Shown here one piece after another: positions 10,681 through 21,011 of a DNA stretch of 41,869 nucleotides. The notes under the pieces were generated by a model. The model ran no database searches, was not told the DNA's origin, and worked only from the letters and a program-made list of their open reading frames with translations. Source of the stretch: Nemertoderma westbladi (Eukaryota > Xenacoelomorpha > Nemertodermatida > Nemertodermatidae). How positions within the stretch are numbered: position 1 is the first letter of the stretch; every line of letters begins with the position of its first letter. The stretch spans positions 1-41,869 of the forward strand of contig JAUCBJ010002509.1 of the NCBI GenBank assembly GCA_032718475.1, written 5' to 3'. A program made the translations under genes and the position numbers.

Positions 10681-11727
10681 ATCAGGTTTACACGCCTTCT
10701 GTTCAATACTGGCCTACAAATAAATAAAACTTGACAGAAATAAGTAAACCATATAAAGGAATAAGGGGTGATCAATCCCTAATCCCTTAAACAGCCTACC
10801 GGTATGCAACAATCAAATCGAATAATACTAGTGTACTTATACGGAAGTACCGGTTAGGACAGCTAGGCCTACGGACCTACAGAAGTACCGGTTCTGGCAG
10901 TTGGACCTACTGACCTACGGCAGTACCGGTTCTGGCGGTTGGGCCTACTGACCTACAGATGTACCATTCAGGTTTACCGGTTGACCGGTACTTTCAACTT
11001 TATTGCTTACTGCAATAAAGAAGCTATATCCGTTATTGTTCGCGCTTTTAGACCTTTGGCAGTTTAACCCGCCAAATTAGGATGTCTTTTAGATAATAAA
11101 TCACTTTTAGCCTATGACAAGTATTTGATTCACTACACTAGTCGAAACCAATCTGTGCGCGATCATTCACCCGCTGGATATACCCGGGAGATTGGGTTCG
11201 ACGGCTTAATCTTATTGCTATGTAAGCCTAATGTATTATTCGACTGACAGTATTATATAATCTCTGACAATATTATTCACCTTCGGGAATATTAACAGTT
11301 CCTTTAGGACGTGGCGCTCTATCTATATAAACAGAGTTTGACTTAAACTACTCACAACGATATGGCTTAGTTATAATTCACATATATGGCGCATTCTTTA
11401 GGAAATGCTTCGTTATCAGTCTCACTCATACACAATGCTGCACAATACTGCACACTAATCTGCCGATCTTCACTGATTTTAGTCACATATAAAAGGAACA
11501 CAGACCGAATCATGTAGGGTCTATCAAATAACATTAGATTCACTTCAAACCACTCAACATAGGTCGCAATCATTTATCTGTAACCTTTCTCTCTTACCTT
11601 CGGTATATCAAGAATATTGGGTTTTCGGGGTTATTTGTCGTTATTCCAAATATAATAATTCATCAACCATATTATGAAGAACTGACAGTAAATAGCAGTA
11701 TAACAATATAAAGTATGCACAGTGTTA

Positions 11728-11779
11728 CACAGTATGCAGTGTATGCAGTACTGCAGTATGCAGTATGCAGTATGCAGAT
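11728..11779. repeat. Short imperfect cagtatg heptamer tandem repeat
   Basis: Seven-base repeats of cagtatg with variants cagtgtatg and cagtactg; absent from the matching part of the first LTR block, so it is a copy-specific expansion. Confidence 0.7.
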
Positions 11780-12358
11780 AACGGATATATGTCCTTATAA
11801 TTAAGCCTACTAGTGTAGGGCTAAAGCTGAAAACACGGAGGTGCCAAAAGCCGGTTCTTAGGCTCTGGGCAAAAACATAACACTGAACTACTGAGTTTCT
11901 GTATACACCTCCAACACAGAGACAACAAACGCTCTGATTGGTCAACCTGAACAACGAGAGAACAAAGAAACAAAGAAACGTCGACGTGGCAATATCAGCT
12001 GCTAGCCGTCGTCATGGTAGCGACACTGTTTTCAAGAGTATCGAGCTTTTACGTCACGGAATTAAGGATTATGTCCTCTAAAGTACAAATACAGAAGAAA
12101 TAGCTTTTATGTCCGCTAAAACACCAGTACAGCAAGGACACGGCCTTTTTATGCCTGGTAAACCAACTACAGAGTATTTTACGGGAAAAATAAGGAAAAA
12201 TAACCGGACAATTCAGCAAAAGCTTTTACAACCGTTTATAACAAAAAAATTTGATTTACTTTCATTGATCACCAATACCGCGTACCGGATATATTGCCTA
12301 CATTGTAATGTGAAAAAAATCGAGCAACATTTCCTCTGAAAATGCTGAGCGAACATTC

Positions 12359-12613
12359 GAGACAGGGGGGGGGGGGGGGGGGGGGAAACTGGACGCAAAA
12401 CCCGCCTTGGCGAAAAAATCCAGCCTCAATTTTAAATTCTCAATTTAGGGAAAGGTGCAGGTTACAGTGGCACGTTAATTTAACCAAAACAACAAACTAA
12501 ACACATTAGAACAGGTTACAGTTTTATTTTTGCAAGTAATCATCTGTTATTTGCGTCGAATTTCCCCTGGAGAGGGTTTAACTTTTATTGTGTCCAGTTT
12601 CCCCCCCTATCTG
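12359..12613 (+). mobile_element. 255-bp MITE, hAT-like, with 8-bp target duplication (copy 1)
   Basis: Flanked by perfect direct repeats gaacattc (12351-12358 and 12614-12621). Ends are imperfect inverted repeats: GAGACAG, a G-run, then AAACTGGACGCA on the left; TGTCCAGTTT, a C-run, then TATCTG on the right. The left G-run has expanded to 21 G (12365-12385). The interior (caggttacag twice, AT-rich) has no coding capacity. Two relatives are at 36960-37185 and 39707-39951. An 8-bp duplication and CAG-like ends suit hAT-type transposases; no autonomous partner is in the window. Confidence 0.8.
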
Positions 12614-12780
12614 GAACATTCTTGTAATTGGACCTCAGACATTCCGAACTTACTACCGAACGAACTATAAAGATAAAGACAAAATACTGATAACGGATAA
12701 GTTGACTGATCATCTATTACATTATGTAGTATGTTTGGGTAATTATTTAATTCGGTCTAGGCCATTTGATTAGTTGCAAA

Positions 12781-13002
12781 TCAGGTTTTTACTTTTCCTA
12801 TATATGTAGCTGGTGCTAAGTGATCCATATGGTTTACCTGTAAATCAACCACTTCTTCATACGGAGGCGGTTTTTCTTCGATTGTTTTTCCGCTTCCCAG
12901 TTTAATTTCCTTCATCGATATCGCGGTATCGCAATCACTGAGTCCCGAAACATCCACCCCGAAATCGCTGAAGCGACCAGAGGCAATATTTATACCTGCC
13001 AT
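12781..13002 (-). CDS. Hypothetical 73-residue protein with PPPY motif
   Basis: The first ATG in frame is at 13002-13000 and the stop is TGA at 12783-12781. The frame is open upstream to about 13062, where the minus strand reads tactatcaattaattag, a possible splice acceptor, so this may be a last exon. Visible features: a charged segment (KEIKLGSGKT, residues 31-40) and KPPPYEE (44-50). PPxY is the canonical ligand of WW domains, for example in NEDD4-type E3 ligases, and also the late-domain motif of many Gag proteins. No folded domain recognised. It lies just left of two PH-domain ORFs on the same strand and could be part of the same locus. It may be spurious. Confidence 0.35.
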   Translation of the reverse strand: MAGINIASGRFSDFGVDVSGLSDCDTAISMKEIKLGSGKTIEEKPPPYEEVVDLQVNHMDHLAPATYIGKVKT

Positions 13003-13062
13003 ATTAATTATATTCGCATAGTAGACTATCACTAGTGTGAAATACTCATGGTCATGTTGCAC

Positions 13063-14760
13063 TAATTAATTGATAGTAACATATAACAAAAAAATAACCC
13101 TCCACATGCCAGCAGCATGGGGTGGAGGAGCACCCCTCCTCCTCCCAATATTTCATCACAAACACATCAACCAAACTTACGATATTTTTTTATTGAAAAC
13201 GCACTACATTGTCCTGAACATTCTTCACTGCTAGTAAACTCAACTCGAAATTACTGAAATATTGGCTATGGTTGGTTCATTAGTCGCTGTTCTTCAACAG
13301 CTGATTGCCCAACAATGGTGTGTATTAAACACATTGCCTTCAATTCATTTCTCTCAGGAGGACGAGTTTTTGTTTCGGCACGAATGCTTTAAGTGACTAG
13401 CCAGGGCGCCTATCTATCTACAGTATCTACCTTCCATCCTTAAATGGTAAGTTAAATGAGTACTGGAGTTTTCTCTGGAAATGAGTACTGGAGTATAGTT
13501 CTGGGGGGACCGCACTGGAAATTAGTCGTCATACTTTGTGCGTAATCTGTACTAATTGCCCCACAAAAAAAATTATTTTACTGTAAATGTGGCGCAAATT
13601 AAAATATTATGGTAGGTAGGTAACCTTACTATTAAACTTATTACACCACACGTGACATTTTACTTCTATTGTGAGAAATTATTTGTTTAGATATAATAAA
13701 ATAAAAATGACATTTCACCAACACAGAATCATTGTTTTGCGTAATGCAGCCTCTTTCCCGGTCGTCTTCTTATTTATATCATCACACTGATCTCTTCTCG
13801 AAACTTTGGAATCCTTTTACATCACTTTATATGTATCTCAAGAGGAAGGTTAATGGATCAGGATGGTTACTGCCGAGCTGCAGATGCACACCGCATCGTG
13901 TACCCATATCGGGATCGCTACTTTCGAGAAACAAACCCAGAATTAGTTCATTGAGCAAAACATAGATACTGAGAGGAGATAAGGAACCCTGGAACTACGT
14001 ATAATATTGGGCCAGGCGCGGTTACAAATTAAGTTATCTATAGTTATAAAGATCATATGTAGGGGTATGGGTCTTTGTGGTTCTTTTTATAACTGTGGCA
14101 CAAATGGCTACTTATATTTTGTTAACAGGACCTCTTGGTATTCGGATTGAGGTTGAACTACCAGAACTCCCATTTACGAGATGACGTGTTTTATATGGAC
14201 TCCGTATGAACTCTATATGAACTCTTAGTTATACTGTATATGGACTCTTAGAATACCGATATATTTAGGATGCAGGCGGGTGGTGGATGATTTATATATT
14301 CATTTACAGTAACTACATTTTGTACGTAGGCCTACTTGCATAAAATTTTGATGGCGGATCAACAAACAAGGTCGACCAAAATGTCGACCCAGTGACATTG
14401 ATAAAGGTCCGGGTTATAGTGCACGTCTATGAAACTAACCATCTATCCGTGAGAAAATTGTAGTGCCTAGCTGATGGTGAGGAGCTACATTAAAATATTT
14501 ATCTTACATTCGAACGGATTTCACACACTTGATTGACGGTATCGTGGGAAGCACCAATAAATAGGACTACCGATAACTAACGACTTATAAAGCTAGTCAT
14601 GGAATACAATATATAAAATAATAAATGGTTTTTGTAATTTTGTAAATGGTTTTTAAAATGATAAATAATTTATTGTATTAAATTGACAGGTTTTATTCAT
14701 ATTTATCTTATCAGCTGATCTTGAAATTATGTCCAGCTTGAATATCACGTTACGAAAACA
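13063..14760. other. Non-coding stretch; no gene seen
   Basis: Contains a GC-rich hairpin at about 13099-13128 (CCTCCAC pairing with GTGGAGG) and a short tatatgRactc repeat at about 14192-14250. Only small, unrecognised ORFs. The right end includes the putative polyadenylation signals of the PH-domain exon. Confidence 0.5.
14692..14697 (-). promoter_or_regulatory. Putative polyadenylation signal AATAAA for the PH-domain gene
   Basis: AATAAA on the minus strand about 64 nt downstream of the stop codon at 14761-14763; a second AATAAA follows at 14674-14669. Confidence 0.4.
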
Positions 14761-15138
14761 TTATTCACTGGAACTACTGGAAGATGATGTAACATATTCT
14801 TTGCCCTTAATAACTTTCAGCCATTGGTTCCTGACTTCTCTACTTTCGAACCAAAACTTATCCTCTCTATTGCCCCTTTTCATTGTTAACTGAATTCCGT
14901 GTTCTAACGATATCCCTCGATTTGTGGTCAACGTTGATTTCGGTTGAATTGGTTCCGCCATGAACTCTTCTAGGGCGTAGATTTTGGTTATGTCTTTCGG
15001 TATTAGCGAACTATCTCGGGTCAAACTCAATACGTTTCTATTCAGCCCGGTGGATTTAATTTCTCCCCAATATGCCCTAACTTTTCGGCCTTTAATATCT
15101 TTGTAGATGAGTCCTTCCTTTATAAATCCCAATAGTCG
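14761..15138 (-). CDS. Terminal exon encoding a PH domain (STAP-like adaptor?), partial gene
   Basis: Open for 125 codons from a good splice acceptor (tttttattgttatag, AG at 15140-15139) to a TAA at 14763-14761; no ATG begins it, so the start is in an upstream exon not identified. The protein shows the pleckstrin-homology pattern: EGLIYKDIKGRK (strand 1-2), RAYWGEI, a variable loop, GIQLTMKRGNREDKFWF, and a final helix with the signature Trp (NQWLKVI), followed by a Ser7-Glu tail. PH domains bind phosphoinositides or protein partners at membranes. The spacing resembles the N-terminal PH domain of STAP-type adaptors, but the SH2 part is absent and the frame ends right after PH. The PH call is fairly firm; the STAP resemblance is only suggestive. 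Confidence 0.6.
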   Translation of the reverse strand, partial: RLLGFIKEGLIYKDIKGRKVRAYWGEIKSTGLNRNVLSLTRDSSLIPKDITKIYALEEFMAEPIQPKSTLTTNRGISLEHGIQLTMKRGNREDKFWFESREVRNQWLKVIKGKEYVTSSSSSSSE

Positions 15139-16196
15139 CTATAACAATAAAAACGTTATATAAATAATGTAATAATGGTAAATGAATAACTGCACCAAAT
15201 AAGAGGAAAATCGCGCCAACACTCTTTTCTATACAGTATTATTCACTTGTCCTTCAGGAGTGTGAGTTTTGCAGGGACTTGTTACACTATATAGCAGTAC
15301 AGACACTACTTCCGGGCGGACTTTATTTATACCCATGTGAACGACCCAACAGGTAGTTGTGCGCTAAACCGCGCGGTTTACCGCAGCCCATTTAAACAAT
15401 CAATGTTAAAACAATTAATGTAATTTCCTGTTGAATTCACAGTCCACAGATAGACAATCAGTTACCGCAACGGTACCGTTGGGTGTGAACGGGCTCCGGG
15501 TAGTATACCGCTGGCTTACCGCTTCAATACCGCTAGACTACTTTACCGCTCACGCACCGTTGGATGTGAACGGGGCTATAGGAGGCTTTGTGAAAGAATT
15601 CTACTGGGGGGCTACAACACTTGCACTGTGCAGTAAACACTGACGGCTCAACAAACAAATCCTGACGGCTGATTAGTCTTTAGCTACCATCTAATCTAAT
15701 GCTTCTGATATTAAACCTAGAGGCTGCCAAGTGTATTGGTGATGTTCCTCTATACCTATGCTACTACTTTTATACTACAGTACCTCAACCTCTCCTTGAC
15801 ATGTAGTATCGCAGTTGATGTACAGTAGTGTCTGAACTGCCTGATGCCTAGGAATGTTTGATGTAGGCAATTTTCTTAAATCACGATCAAGTCTCACTCT
15901 AGATTGCAATTGTGAGGCAATAAATATCCGGCGGATGTAGTTGAAAGTATTTAATTATTAAGCAATTACTGTTCGACTTACATAGGAGACACAAACTACT
16001 TCATACAAGATATCTTGAAAACGAAAAAAAATGAAAAACTCTTTGCAGATTTGGAATCAAAATTAAATTCTGATTCATATAGGATATTATTGTTTGTCGC
16101 AAATTCGACTGACACAACCCTCCCCCCCTCCCCACTCAGCAACATATGTAAGTAATGTAAATAATTATAAATATGTTATGTAAAGTCTAATAAATT
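15139..16196. other. Intron/intergenic; no gene seen
   Basis: AT-rich, with a GC-richer patch at 15360-15600 that contains the direct repeats accgttgggtgtgaacggg and accgttggatgtgaacggg, about 86 bp apart. No convincing exon upstream of the PH exon was located here. Confidence 0.4.
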
Positions 16197-16715
16197 TCAA
16201 GCGATTTCATAATTAAATATAGAACTTGCCAGTGTAGATTCGTCTATTGAGTTGTTGATGTTTAGAACAATGAATGAGGACAATATGGCAACATCATATT
16301 TGTCTGCAGCTTGTACGTTAATTCGAAATTTGTTATCATCCTCCCTAAAGATTGAAATTCCACCACCGTGACCTTTTGAAAGAACTGACCCATCAAAACG
16401 ATTCGTTCGATATACCGTAGTAGGGCCTCTACGCAAAGTCAATAACCACTCGACGAATGCAGTTTTTTGGTCAAATCTGAACATTAACATTCGCTCATTT
16501 GGTACGTTTTCCTCTAAAAAGCCTTCGGACATTGCTTTACAATCCACAGTGAATGTTTCCAGACCAGCTGTAGCTTTGTGATGGGATAGTAACAGATCTT
16601 GTGAGGTTACCCAGAATGTTGAACCTTTCATTGCAAGCAGGCTCTCTCTACCTTCATCTTCTCTTATGCGTGGCATTTTATTTGCCTTCTTGAATTTTGT
16701 TACAGTAATTGACAT
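16197..16715 (-). CDS. PH-like domain protein with possible tubby/scramblase-like tail, 172 residues
   Basis: ATG at 16715, TGA at 16199-16197, no internal stop, preceded by a TATA box about 50-60 nt upstream, so it can be a complete intronless gene. Residues about 25-95 fit the second half of a PH domain: ESLLAMKGSTFWVTSQDLLL, MLMFRF, then a helix with Trp (KTAFVEWLLTLRRG). Residues about 105-155 (GGGISIFREDDNKFRINVQ, DVAILSSFIVLNI) follow the strand-then-buried-helix pattern of tubby-like/phospholipid-scramblase C-termini; I hold this loosely. The neighbouring PH exon on the same strand suggests diverged tandem paralogues. A retrocopy or an exon of a larger gene is possible. Confidence 0.5.
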   Translation of the reverse strand: MSITVTKFKKANKMPRIREDEGRESLLAMKGSTFWVTSQDLLLSHHKATAGLETFTVDCKAMSEGFLEENVPNERMLMFRFDQKTAFVEWLLTLRRGPTTVYRTNRFDGSVLSKGHGGGISIFREDDNKFRINVQAADKYDVAILSSFIVLNINNSIDESTLASSIFNYEIA

Positions 16716-16764
16716 TTTTATACTATTGTATTTGATAAGTGCAGTAAAATCTTCCGTGTTAAAT

Positions 16765-16773
16765 TTTTATATA
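16765..16773 (-). promoter_or_regulatory. TATA box upstream of the 172-residue ORF
   Basis: Minus strand reads GCTATATAAAAATTT, with TATATAAAA at 16773-16765 and a pyrimidine-A-rich possible start about 30 nt downstream (TTACTGCACTTATC), before the ATG at 16715. AT-rich surroundings make chance occurrence possible. Confidence 0.35.
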
Positions 16774-17250
16774 GCAAAACTAAGATTCAATCTAATTTGT
16801 TGATTGTCTTAATCTTAAAAGTGATACATGTTTTTATAAATTGCATATCTTCCACTATATACAGTAAAGTGCCCAAGTGTTTACGACTATAAGGTCGGTC
16901 ACACTATGTAAACATATATAGCATACAGTATATATTAGTATAAATTAGGTCTATATTATGCAACTTAATGTTTTAGAACCTCCAATGTATCGAAAAACAT
17001 TCCACTATGGAACGTTTCACACATACTCTCGTGTTATACATTTTTAACGATCATTATTTATAGATAAGCGGTGTATTATTCATATTGTCCATATATCTAC
17101 TGGCTTATTTTACAGAATATTATAATCAATACATATAATATAGGTTTACAGTAAATATTGCAGTCATGAGCGAGTCATTCAACCGTTTATATTGATTGCC
17201 TATCAAACATTTGAATTTTATAAAACAGTGAGAACCATAAAGCTACCCAT
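16774..17250. other. AT-rich intergenic stretch; nothing recognised
   Basis: No ORF, repeat family or RNA gene recognised. Confidence 0.4.
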
Positions 17251-17500
17251 AACTCAATTGGTGCAGTAGGAATTCTGCTAAGCCCATTTGCACTGCAAAC
17301 CTCAAACAACATTGAATCTATAAATTCTGGCGTCATGATTGCAACATTTGATGGGAATCCAAAGACAACAGTCTGAAACACAATGTCAAAGTCATTGTTG
17401 GTGACCTGAATGCGCAAATTGGCCCAGAAGACATCAAGGGTTACACAAATAACACCAATTCGAATAGAAATGGGTACTTACTCTTAGACCTAATGGAATA
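17251..17500 (+). pseudogene. LINE AP-endonuclease fragment
   Basis: Two pieces of an RTE/I-type LINE endonuclease read on the plus strand. The first (17251-17373) gives SIGAVGILLSPFA and ATFDGNPKTTV before a stop; the second (17388-17499) gives VIVGDLNAQIG and NRNGYLLLDLME. The GDLNA motif carries the catalytic Asp/Asn of the exonuclease-endonuclease-phosphatase fold. The segment that normally lies between is missing, so this is an internally deleted, dead fragment. Confidence 0.75.
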
Positions 17501-18307
17501 ATGTGAAAATATAAGTAAAAATATTAAAAATATCTACTACTGCAGTACCAAAGCAATCGTAATACAAGGTTTTTCAGACCTTCGTCTTATTCAAACCTTC
17601 GAACCAATACCTCTGCATGGAATTTGAAGAAATTTGCTTCGATTTACTCGCTTAAAGATACGTTTTATAAAATAATACACGCAAAGATAGGTGGAATATT
17701 TAGTACTGTAGTAAATTTAGTAGCGAAATGCCAAGCCTATCAAACAAAAGTGACACAAAGCATCGTAATGCCCTGCTTTTCTTCTTCAATTTGATATACT
17801 ATATGATTAAATTTATTTTTGTCAACTCGAGTAGCACAACTTCTAATTAATGGTATTTTACTCTACAGCAATAATAAATCTTCGACTTCTAAATAATGAC
17901 TTCTTATAACAGCTGATCGAGGTATTCTACAATGTAGTGAGGAGGAGGCCTTGTATTACGATCCCTGACGATACCCCAACGGGGAGAAATATATAGGCCG
18001 TTGTTTAAATTATCTTTTAATTGTCTTCCGGGGCTATAAAACTCCTGTTCCACCAACCCTTTGTATTACGATGGCTTAGATAGTGCTAGGACGAGCGAAC
18101 TCAGACAGTGGAAATGAAATCATTCCAGGCTTCCCGATTCTCCATAGTTGTCGCAATTTCGTTTCTCTCAAGTCCAGTACCCCTTTCAAGTTGGTCTATA
18201 GCCGGTCGTCCACGGCTACGCGTTCCTTGTGTTGGTTGGTCCTTGTCTTGAACTTAGAAGTAGATCGGGTATACCTCATGTTTACTTCTTCAGCAGTGCC
18301 CACTGAA
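17501..18307. other. Non-coding stretch; no gene seen
   Basis: AT-rich; the phrase 'ttgtattacgat' appears twice (about 17950 and 18060). A 76-codon ORF at 18083-18313 is unrecognised and probably chance. Confidence 0.4.
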
Positions 18308-18490
18308 TTATAATCGGCTTTCATGGATGGTGGTGGATACAGATGGTATTGTACCATAAAACTCTGCGTTTGACACGTGTTGTCTCCAGCTGATGTTTAG
18401 GGCTGCCCTTAGTAGTCTTGTGTAGCAATCATCAATTCGGCGTTCAAGTGATTTAGTCAGTGTCCAGGTCTCACCCCCGTATAAAAAGTA
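18308..18490 (-). pseudogene. LINE C-terminal fragment (post-RT region)
   Basis: Minus-strand frame reads LYGGETWTLTKSLERRIDD, CYTRLLRAALNISWRQHVSN and EFYGTIPSVSTTIHESRL, the conserved region after the RT thumb in RTE-like LINEs. It is in the opposite orientation to the endonuclease fragment at 17251 and so is not the same insertion unless inverted. Confidence 0.75.
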
Positions 18491-19799
18491 CACAGGCACT
18501 TTTGGCAAGGAACTAGGATAATAACATTCTTCTAGAACATTCACCAATATATAAAAAAAAACACATAAAAACGCCAAAAAATCAATGTTCAAAAATGTTC
18601 ACACAAGCTATACTAGTGCCAAAACAATATCTATCACTACTATGATAAAGACAAAAATCATAATTAGACAGTAATAAACGATTAAAAACACATTTAATGA
18701 ATACAGATTTGGTGTACATGTAGGGTAGAGATAGTTATTTGTTTCAGAGACAAGTTGTTATGGATGTCAACCCAAATATGAAAATAAATAGATATATAAA
18801 ATCTTATTATATTTTCCAAGAATACCGAGCTTACTTCATATCATAAATCAGTATATCACATAACTGAAGTACTGATCAGATACTGTATAACCGCATCTGA
18901 CAAACGATACCGGTAATCATAAAAAAAAGGTCCACTATAAATGCGATATATTTTGCACACAAGTTGCAGCAATTAATGTAATGTCACGGGGGGATTATGA
19001 ACTTAATTAAGAAATCAATTAATTAATATATATCATCCAAAAAATTTTTGAAAATTATGTTATACTAATTTTAACCTAACTAATATTATAACAAGAAATA
19101 TTAGAACAAAATGCATTTAATAAATTTTAGTATCGGTACGCATACTGTATTGCACTTGTTCTTAGTACTCACTACTAGGTGGTAGGCCTACCTACTAAAA
19201 TTTTGTTAGATCGAGTTGATGGTAGATCAAGTTGCATCCTAGCTATTAATATAAAAATAATATTCAAGAACAAATATTTTTTGTTACCAAGGTTTTATTT
19301 TTTTTTAGATTTAAGTGGTCTCACATCCATGGTTGATTTTAATTTCGTACGTGTTAAACGGAACAATGGATGGGGAGAAAAATAGAAAAACAATTATTGT
19401 TTTGCTATATTTCGGACACCTTACGGTAGACCGTCGTCAGGCTTTAATTTAATTTAATTATACAACAGAACAACAGATTATAAGAACTGCAAATGTTTAA
19501 AATTCCCGCCAACGAAATAGGACTGAAATTAGAAGCCTGACTAGAAAATAGACAAAACGAGACCATGCGAAAAATAAACTCTGAAAATAACAGTAGAAAT
19601 GAAAGGATAGAGGCGATAATTCGTAATTAAGTACGTAGTTTGTCAATTAAATTTTCAAAATCCACCAAAAGGAAAGATTAAAGTAATTAAACGATATACT
19701 AATGGGTTTAAAGTGCAAATTGGAAAATAAATCGAAACCGACAACATAAATCAGTAAATAGATAACCAGACCATCATACATGGTCTCGTGAGTCCGCAG
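18491..19799. other. AT-rich stretch; no gene seen
   Basis: Low-complexity A/T runs and small ORFs only. A CTGACGA...GAAA arrangement on the minus strand at about 19410-19450 was considered as a ribozyme and rejected. Confidence 0.4.
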
Positions 19800-19886
19800 G
19801 TCTGTGAGACTGCACGTCTGTGAGAATGCACGTCTGTGAGTCTGCACGTCTGTGAGAATGCACGTCTGTGAGACTGCACATCTGTG
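19800..19886. repeat. 16-bp minisatellite (gtctgtgagaNtgcac)
   Basis: About 5.5 units of gtctgtgagaNtgcac, with the variable base alternating mainly c and a. Confidence 0.85.
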
Positions 19887-20074
19887 GCGTTTCATTCCCT
19901 AGGCAACGACTTGGTTTGGTGGGATGTAACTAATCAGGTGGGATGTAGCTAATAACTATCAGTGAACTCAGCATATTAATTGTCAAAATAGAAGCAAAAC
20001 TTAAAGATTGTCCTTTGACGTAGTATCAACCGATTATAGCGACCCTTCACCACTTACCCCATCTCAACTTAGGC

Positions 20075-20350
20075 ATGGGTTTCGCCTTAAAAGTCTTCCA
20101 GACAATTAACAATTACCCTGAAAAAGACAGCGATCCATCATATAAACCCCTAGAGACTCAAAATAATCTTCTAGAGAATTTCCTGCATCTCCATTATATT
20201 CTTCAATTATACTGGACAAGATGGTCCGTAGAGTACTTAGCATCTCAATTCGTGAGTTGAATCGTTGGAGTTCACGGTCTGGTCCTCCTGTGAGGATAGG
20301 AGATGTCGTAATGATTGAAGGAGATATTCACACTCCAAGAGGAGGAGGCG
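20075..20350 (+). pseudogene. BEL/Pao integrase C-terminal (DUF5641-like) fragment, frameshifted
   Basis: One frame gives YWTRWSVEYLASQ up to about 20250 and the next frame continues with LSISIRELNRWSSRSG, PPVRIGDVVMIEGDIHTPRG to about 20340. Together these follow the C-terminal pattern of BEL/Pao integrases (W-x-RW-x-x-EYL, L-x-E, GDVV-x-I-x-x-D, PR). The split between frames lies near 20240-20250. It lies on the plus strand, opposite to the elements at 1-12230, and is a separate, dead insertion. Confidence 0.6.
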
Positions 20351-21011
20351 TGGTAGAATTACCGCTCTCCACCCAGGTATAGAGGGGTCCGTTTGATCTG
20401 TCACTCCATTGTGCGGAGGTGTTGCTTGAACTTCCGATGCGGTTTGTTTTTTGTGTTGTCGTGTCGTATACAATATGGGGTATGGAGCTACTTCGAGGTT
20501 TAGTTGCCAACATCGTCTTTCTCGAATTTCGGCGGCGTCACTACATTGCTCAGATCTAATGCCTACCATAGGTTTTCGCTTATTATAATGCACATTTGTT
20601 TTCTGTGCGATTATCTACTGTATATTTGTTGGGTTATGGATTCAGATGTCACTCCCATCCTGTGAGCAATTGTACATACAGTCGTTTACTACGCCTTGCA
20701 ACCCATAGATGGCGCTAGGCTAGTATTATCATTAGATTTCTTGCTGTAGTACTGTACACCATGCCCTACATGAAGCCACGGCCCTACTATAGTTGGTGTA
20801 CCGGTACCATATATTATATGCGATATATGCATGATACATGGCGCAGTAATGTGTAGGATCCCCCTAGCAGTTCCCTGAACTCATCCTCCCTCCCGCAGCA
20901 CTAGTAAATAGGGATTGAAACACACCGGACCATCACAGGTGCCTCATGTCCTTCACTGGTTCCTTCCCTCCCCACTAAACTCATCCGGGACTGATAAGGA
21001 TTTTTCCTCTC
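20351..21011. other. Spacer between BEL fragment and gypsy element
   Basis: No coding signal recognised. Base composition changes from AT-rich to GC-rich at about 20870, probably the start of the Ty3/gypsy-derived sequence. Confidence 0.4.

Larger units (their letters stand above)
8778..12230 (-). repeat. 5' LTR plus leader of BEL-like element copy 2
   Basis: Co-linear with 1267-4696: a palindrome-rich block (8865-9160), 'cagtctttacctacgccaag' (about 9966), the 286/288-bp duplication, and a shared right end reading TGTAAAAGCTTTT on the minus strand from 12230. Total length is 3453 bp, large for a BEL LTR plus leader. The primer-binding site was not recognised. Confidence 0.6.

Noticed and set aside
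19405-19455. CTGACGA...CCGAAA on the minus strand as a third hammerhead ribozyme
   Set aside because: The core CTGACGA and GAAA are there, but stem II would need C opposite C at its first pair, and there is no stem I complement after the presumed cleavage site.
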